The notes under the pieces were generated by a model. It had not been told where the DNA came from. It saw nothing but the letters and a program-made list of their open reading frames with translations, and made no database searches. Below are positions 62,101 through 64,000 of a stretch of DNA of 64,000 bases, in pieces (positions within the stretch are counted from its first letter, which is position 1; the number at the start of each line of letters is the position of its first letter). Both the position numbers and the translations under genes were made by a program. This DNA is from Hymenolepis diminuta (taxonomy: Eukaryota; Platyhelminthes; Cestoda; Cyclophyllidea; Hymenolepididae). The stretch spans positions 5,403,390-5,467,389 of the forward strand of contig CAADRB010000002.1 of NCBI GenBank assembly GCA_900708905.1, read 5' to 3'.

Positions 62101-63719
62101 TTCAGTTTTAGGATACGTATTAGACTGGTTTATATTCCTCTGCACGTTAAGTGGATTAATTATTTAATATAACCTTCTGTATCTGTTGGCGAAAATAGAA
62201 GGCAAAAATAAAAACTGATAATTATAATAGATAGATAATGCCAAAATATTGTAATATCATTTGTTTTAAGTAATGGCAAATTAAGGCCTTATTGTTTTTT
62301 ATCTGTTTTGTAATTTAAAATACAATTAGCGTGGTAGTCCCTGAAATTCCACTTTAATCAGGTTTAGACGACTTTATAAATCTTATATTTAGACTGCTTG
62401 AGTGACGTAAATCGTTTGCATATGGTATCTTACAAATCGATTAATTTTCATTTGGATTTAATATTTCTATCTATTATAAAACTATGGACAGATAAGATCC
62501 GCCAATATCACTATTCCGTATTACAATTATCATCGCCATTTAACTCTTGATGGGAAAGAATCCAAAATCATCCATTTTGTCAACATAATATAACCTATGT
62601 TATTGTAAAATACATAAAGAATAATGGCTATACAGTATTATGTAAAAACCGGAAATCAGTATATAGTGTGGCCTACAACTCTGACATTAAAATGGGTGTC
62701 TCCCACTCTCTCTAAAACCAATAGCTATTCAGTCAAAAAAGTAGTAATTTTTTGTCCCATAAATATATCACACTAAAATTTGCACTGCTCTCATTTTCAG
62801 AAAGCCAATGAGATGGAGAGTGCGGACAAGTTACGCCACAGCAAACAGATGGACTACATGGAGAAGGCTCTAAGTGAAGCTACCAACGAGCGAGATGAAG
62901 TCATCACACGAATCGGTCAACTCAAGAGGCGTCTTGAAGAGTTACAAGCAAATCAGATGCAAATTGAACAGCGCTTAAATGAGAGGAACGAAAAACTTAG
63001 GGTAAGTGGAATTTGCTAAGAGAGAGTGGCAGTGGAACCTCGGCTTAACCTTAGGCATGGCACATGAGCAGAACAAAAGAAATCTGTTAGTAGTAATAGT
63101 CTGCAATACTATACCTCGGGTATCAGTGTGTGAGAGATCTTTTTGCAATTTAAAAACAAATAAATTAGGCGCGGCTTTTCAAAGTTATATCAAGATCTTT
63201 ACATTTCAATCATATTTCCCACTCAAAAATTAAATGACATACATTTATCAATAAACAAAGACATAAAGAAAACGAATTTTTTAGTACTTTTATGCACTTC
63301 ATTTTGCATATTATTCATCTTAAAAATTATTACGTGCTAAAACTTTCAATTATATTAATCTCTAAATATTACACTAAATTAATGTTTTAAAATGTAAGAA
63401 CAATTGTATCAAACTATATACCTTATTTCAGAACAGTCACTTTCCACAACTATTAATAAATTAATTGCTTTCATCTTAGAAAAGTGTCGAAGAATCGAAT
63501 AACCTTCGACATGAATTAGAGGCTCGGCAAAAGGTACTGGAAGAGACGGAAGCTAAGCTGATGGCTGCACGGAATCGAAGCGATGAACTAGAAGCCGTCT
63601 GTCAGCAAACTGAGGCGTCAGCTGAAGAAACGGGTCGGCGTCTGCTTCTTGAAAGAGATACAAATGCGAGACTCCAGGCTGAGTTACAAGATACTAATCT
63701 TGAAAGGGAAAAAATGCAG
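56105..63719 (+). CDS. CEP135/Bld10-like centriolar coiled-coil protein, 5' nine exons (partial)
   Basis: Coiled-coil protein of the CEP135 (Bld10/TSGA10-related) family, which builds and stabilises centrioles and basal bodies. Exons: 56105-56116, 56868-57018, 58051-58349, 59320-59436, 60626-60718, 60792-60854, 61367-61534, 62801-63001, 63480-63719. All junctions are AG/GT and in phase, giving 448 codons before the right edge. The order of blocks matches CEP135: AEEDKRRLAQRIDKLIANER followed by ELERLKRR, QDRDYWKGQVDLL, then ERDELRMMLNRFEKRIQEIQ and NNVQTLTKERDDMNRLYTDA. The rest is heptad-rich coiled coil with a Ser/Arg-rich hinge (residues about 110-190). The ERDEL...RFEK...IQ.NV..LT.ERD signature is the strongest evidence. 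The start (MSTE) is supported by phase and context only; a longer N-terminus encoded further left cannot be excluded. The gene continues past the window. Confidence 0.85.
56125..56136. repeat. GT microsatellite just inside intron 1
   Basis: Short (GT)n right after the exon 1 donor of the CEP135-like gene, followed by GGTGGTAACGC. Confidence 0.7.
56868..57018 (+). CDS. CEP135-like exon 2
   Basis: Acceptor TTTTTAG at 56861-56867; donor GTACGC at 57019; ends in phase 1. It encodes residues 5-54, charged coiled coil ending RAEEDKRRLAQRIDKLIAN, which lines up with the CEP135 segment just before its conserved ELERL block. Confidence 0.8.
57019..58050 (+). other. Introns of the CEP135-like gene
   Basis: The 1.03 kb intron 2 is AT-rich and empty. 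The other introns are 751 (intron 1), 970, 1189, 73, 512, 1266 and 478 bases. I found no repeats or nested genes in them. Confidence 0.8.
58051..58349 (+). CDS. CEP135-like exon 3
   Basis: Acceptor CCTAATAG (58043-58050); the first two bases complete a Glu codon, giving ERVLIMELERLKRRGGGS. The donor GTTTGT (58350) is phase 0. It encodes residues 55-154: the end of one coil, then GLVQDRDYWKGQVDLLSQML, a conserved family block, then a basic Ser-rich stretch. The open frame upstream of 58051 is intronic. Confidence 0.85.
59320..59436 (+). CDS. CEP135-like exon 4
   Basis: Acceptor TTTTGTAAAG to 59319; donor GTAAGG at 59437; both phase 0. 39 codons: IEEDNKALQVARREVRHMKC followed by a Ser/Pro/Arg hinge ending SLPREN. 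Confidence 0.82.
60626..60718 (+). CDS. CEP135-like exon 5 (family signature)
   Basis: Acceptor TTTAGCAG to 60625; donor GTTAGA at 60719; phase 0 on both sides. 31 codons containing LERDELRMMLNRFEKRIQE, the family's most conserved block. Too short to be seen as a long open frame. Confidence 0.9.
60792..60854 (+). CDS. CEP135-like exon 6 (family signature)
   Basis: Only 73 bases after exon 5. Acceptor TTTAATAG to 60791; donor GTGAGT at 60855. 21 codons, IQNNVQTLTKERDDMNRLYT plus D, continuing the conserved block without a gap. Confidence 0.9.
61367..61534 (+). CDS. CEP135-like exon 7
   Basis: Acceptor CTTTCAAG to 61366; donor GTATGC at 61535; phase 0. 56 codons starting AKNEIHKLHHDLYDVQNAS and ending QLTAEKESLAAKYK; regular heptads. 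Confidence 0.88.
62801..63001 (+). CDS. CEP135-like exon 8
   Basis: Acceptor CTCATTTTCAG to 62800; donor GTAAGT at 63002; phase 0. 67 codons of coiled coil, with ATNERDEVITRIGQLKRRLE in the middle. Confidence 0.88.
63480..63719 (+). CDS. CEP135-like exon 9
   Basis: Acceptor TCATCTTAG to 63479; donor GTGAGT at 63720; phase 0. 80 codons of coiled coil (HELEARQKVLEETEAKLMAA to NLEREKMQ). No stop codon precedes the donor, so the gene continues beyond the window; nothing recognisable remains in 63720-64000. Confidence 0.88.
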
Positions 63720-64000
63720 GTGAGTTTATACAAAATTTCAATTAATATATACTGGGTTGAAATGGTTAAAGCACTTATTTACTCCTCTTGATTGTAGTAC
63801 TCCAGATAAACTTTTTCAACCTAGATACTCTATGACCTCTCAATATAAGCACAACATTATCTTTAAATGTTAATTAAGGTATGAACGCACCAAAGAATTT
63901 TCTGTTTAAATAAGGGTTCCAAATTATCCCCTGAAAAGAAATGGTTAAACTGGTAAACCCTAACAAATCGCTCTTAACCGCCCCTTTATTGAAAACTCGC

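Noticed and set aside
1..64000. CRISPR arrays, bacterial operons, ribosome binding sites, rRNA genes
   Set aside because: No regularly spaced direct repeats and no prokaryotic gene organisation; split genes with GT-AG introns show this is eukaryotic DNA.

Overview
The window is AT-rich eukaryotic nuclear DNA: short, intron-split coding exons with GT-AG junctions, long introns, no operons, and decayed transposable elements. Two ancient metazoan gene families can be placed with confidence, one at each end, and both run off the window. The style (A/T-rich introns, an RTE-like LINE, a mariner-like element, a Ty3/gypsy element and a tRNA-derived SINE) suggests an invertebrate, most likely a flatworm. 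That assignment is an inference and was not tested by any search.

Left, minus strand, 15,114 down to 7,425: four exons of the 5' half of an Elk-type voltage-gated potassium channel gene (KCNH3/4/8 group). They encode the conserved N-terminal cap, the PAS domain, a long serine-rich linker and the motif just before the first membrane segment. Exon junctions and phases join exactly into 348 codons. I could not find the channel core (S1-S6, pore, cyclic-nucleotide-binding homology domain); it presumably lies beyond base 1. A GC-rich island upstream of the start codon carries a striking dyad of inverted CCAAT boxes and is the likely promoter.

Middle, about 15.5 to 56 kb: no confidently recognised host gene. 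It holds a decayed mariner-like transposase (about 22.0-21.1 kb, minus), a G-rich and purine-rich island (22.1-22.4 kb), two stretches of unrecognised coding-like sequence (24.1-24.3 kb plus; 29.7-30.4 kb minus), a Ty3/gypsy pol relic (35.0-36.5 kb, plus), a non-LTR retrotransposon relic (45.1-42.6 kb, minus), copies of a tRNA-derived SINE (four in the whole window) and several anonymous interspersed repeats.

Right, plus strand, 56,105 to the right edge: nine consecutive exons of a coiled-coil centriole/basal-body protein of the CEP135/Bld10 (TSGA10-related) family. All internal phases agree, giving 448 codons before the window ends. The best-supported start makes the protein N-terminally short compared with CEP135.

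The two genes have unrelated roles (membrane excitability; centriole assembly) and nothing suggests they work together. I found no clear sign of a wholly new system. The most unusual items are the promoter dyad of the Elk gene, its enlarged linker, the N-terminally short CEP135-like gene model, the G-rich island and the two unidentified coding-like stretches.
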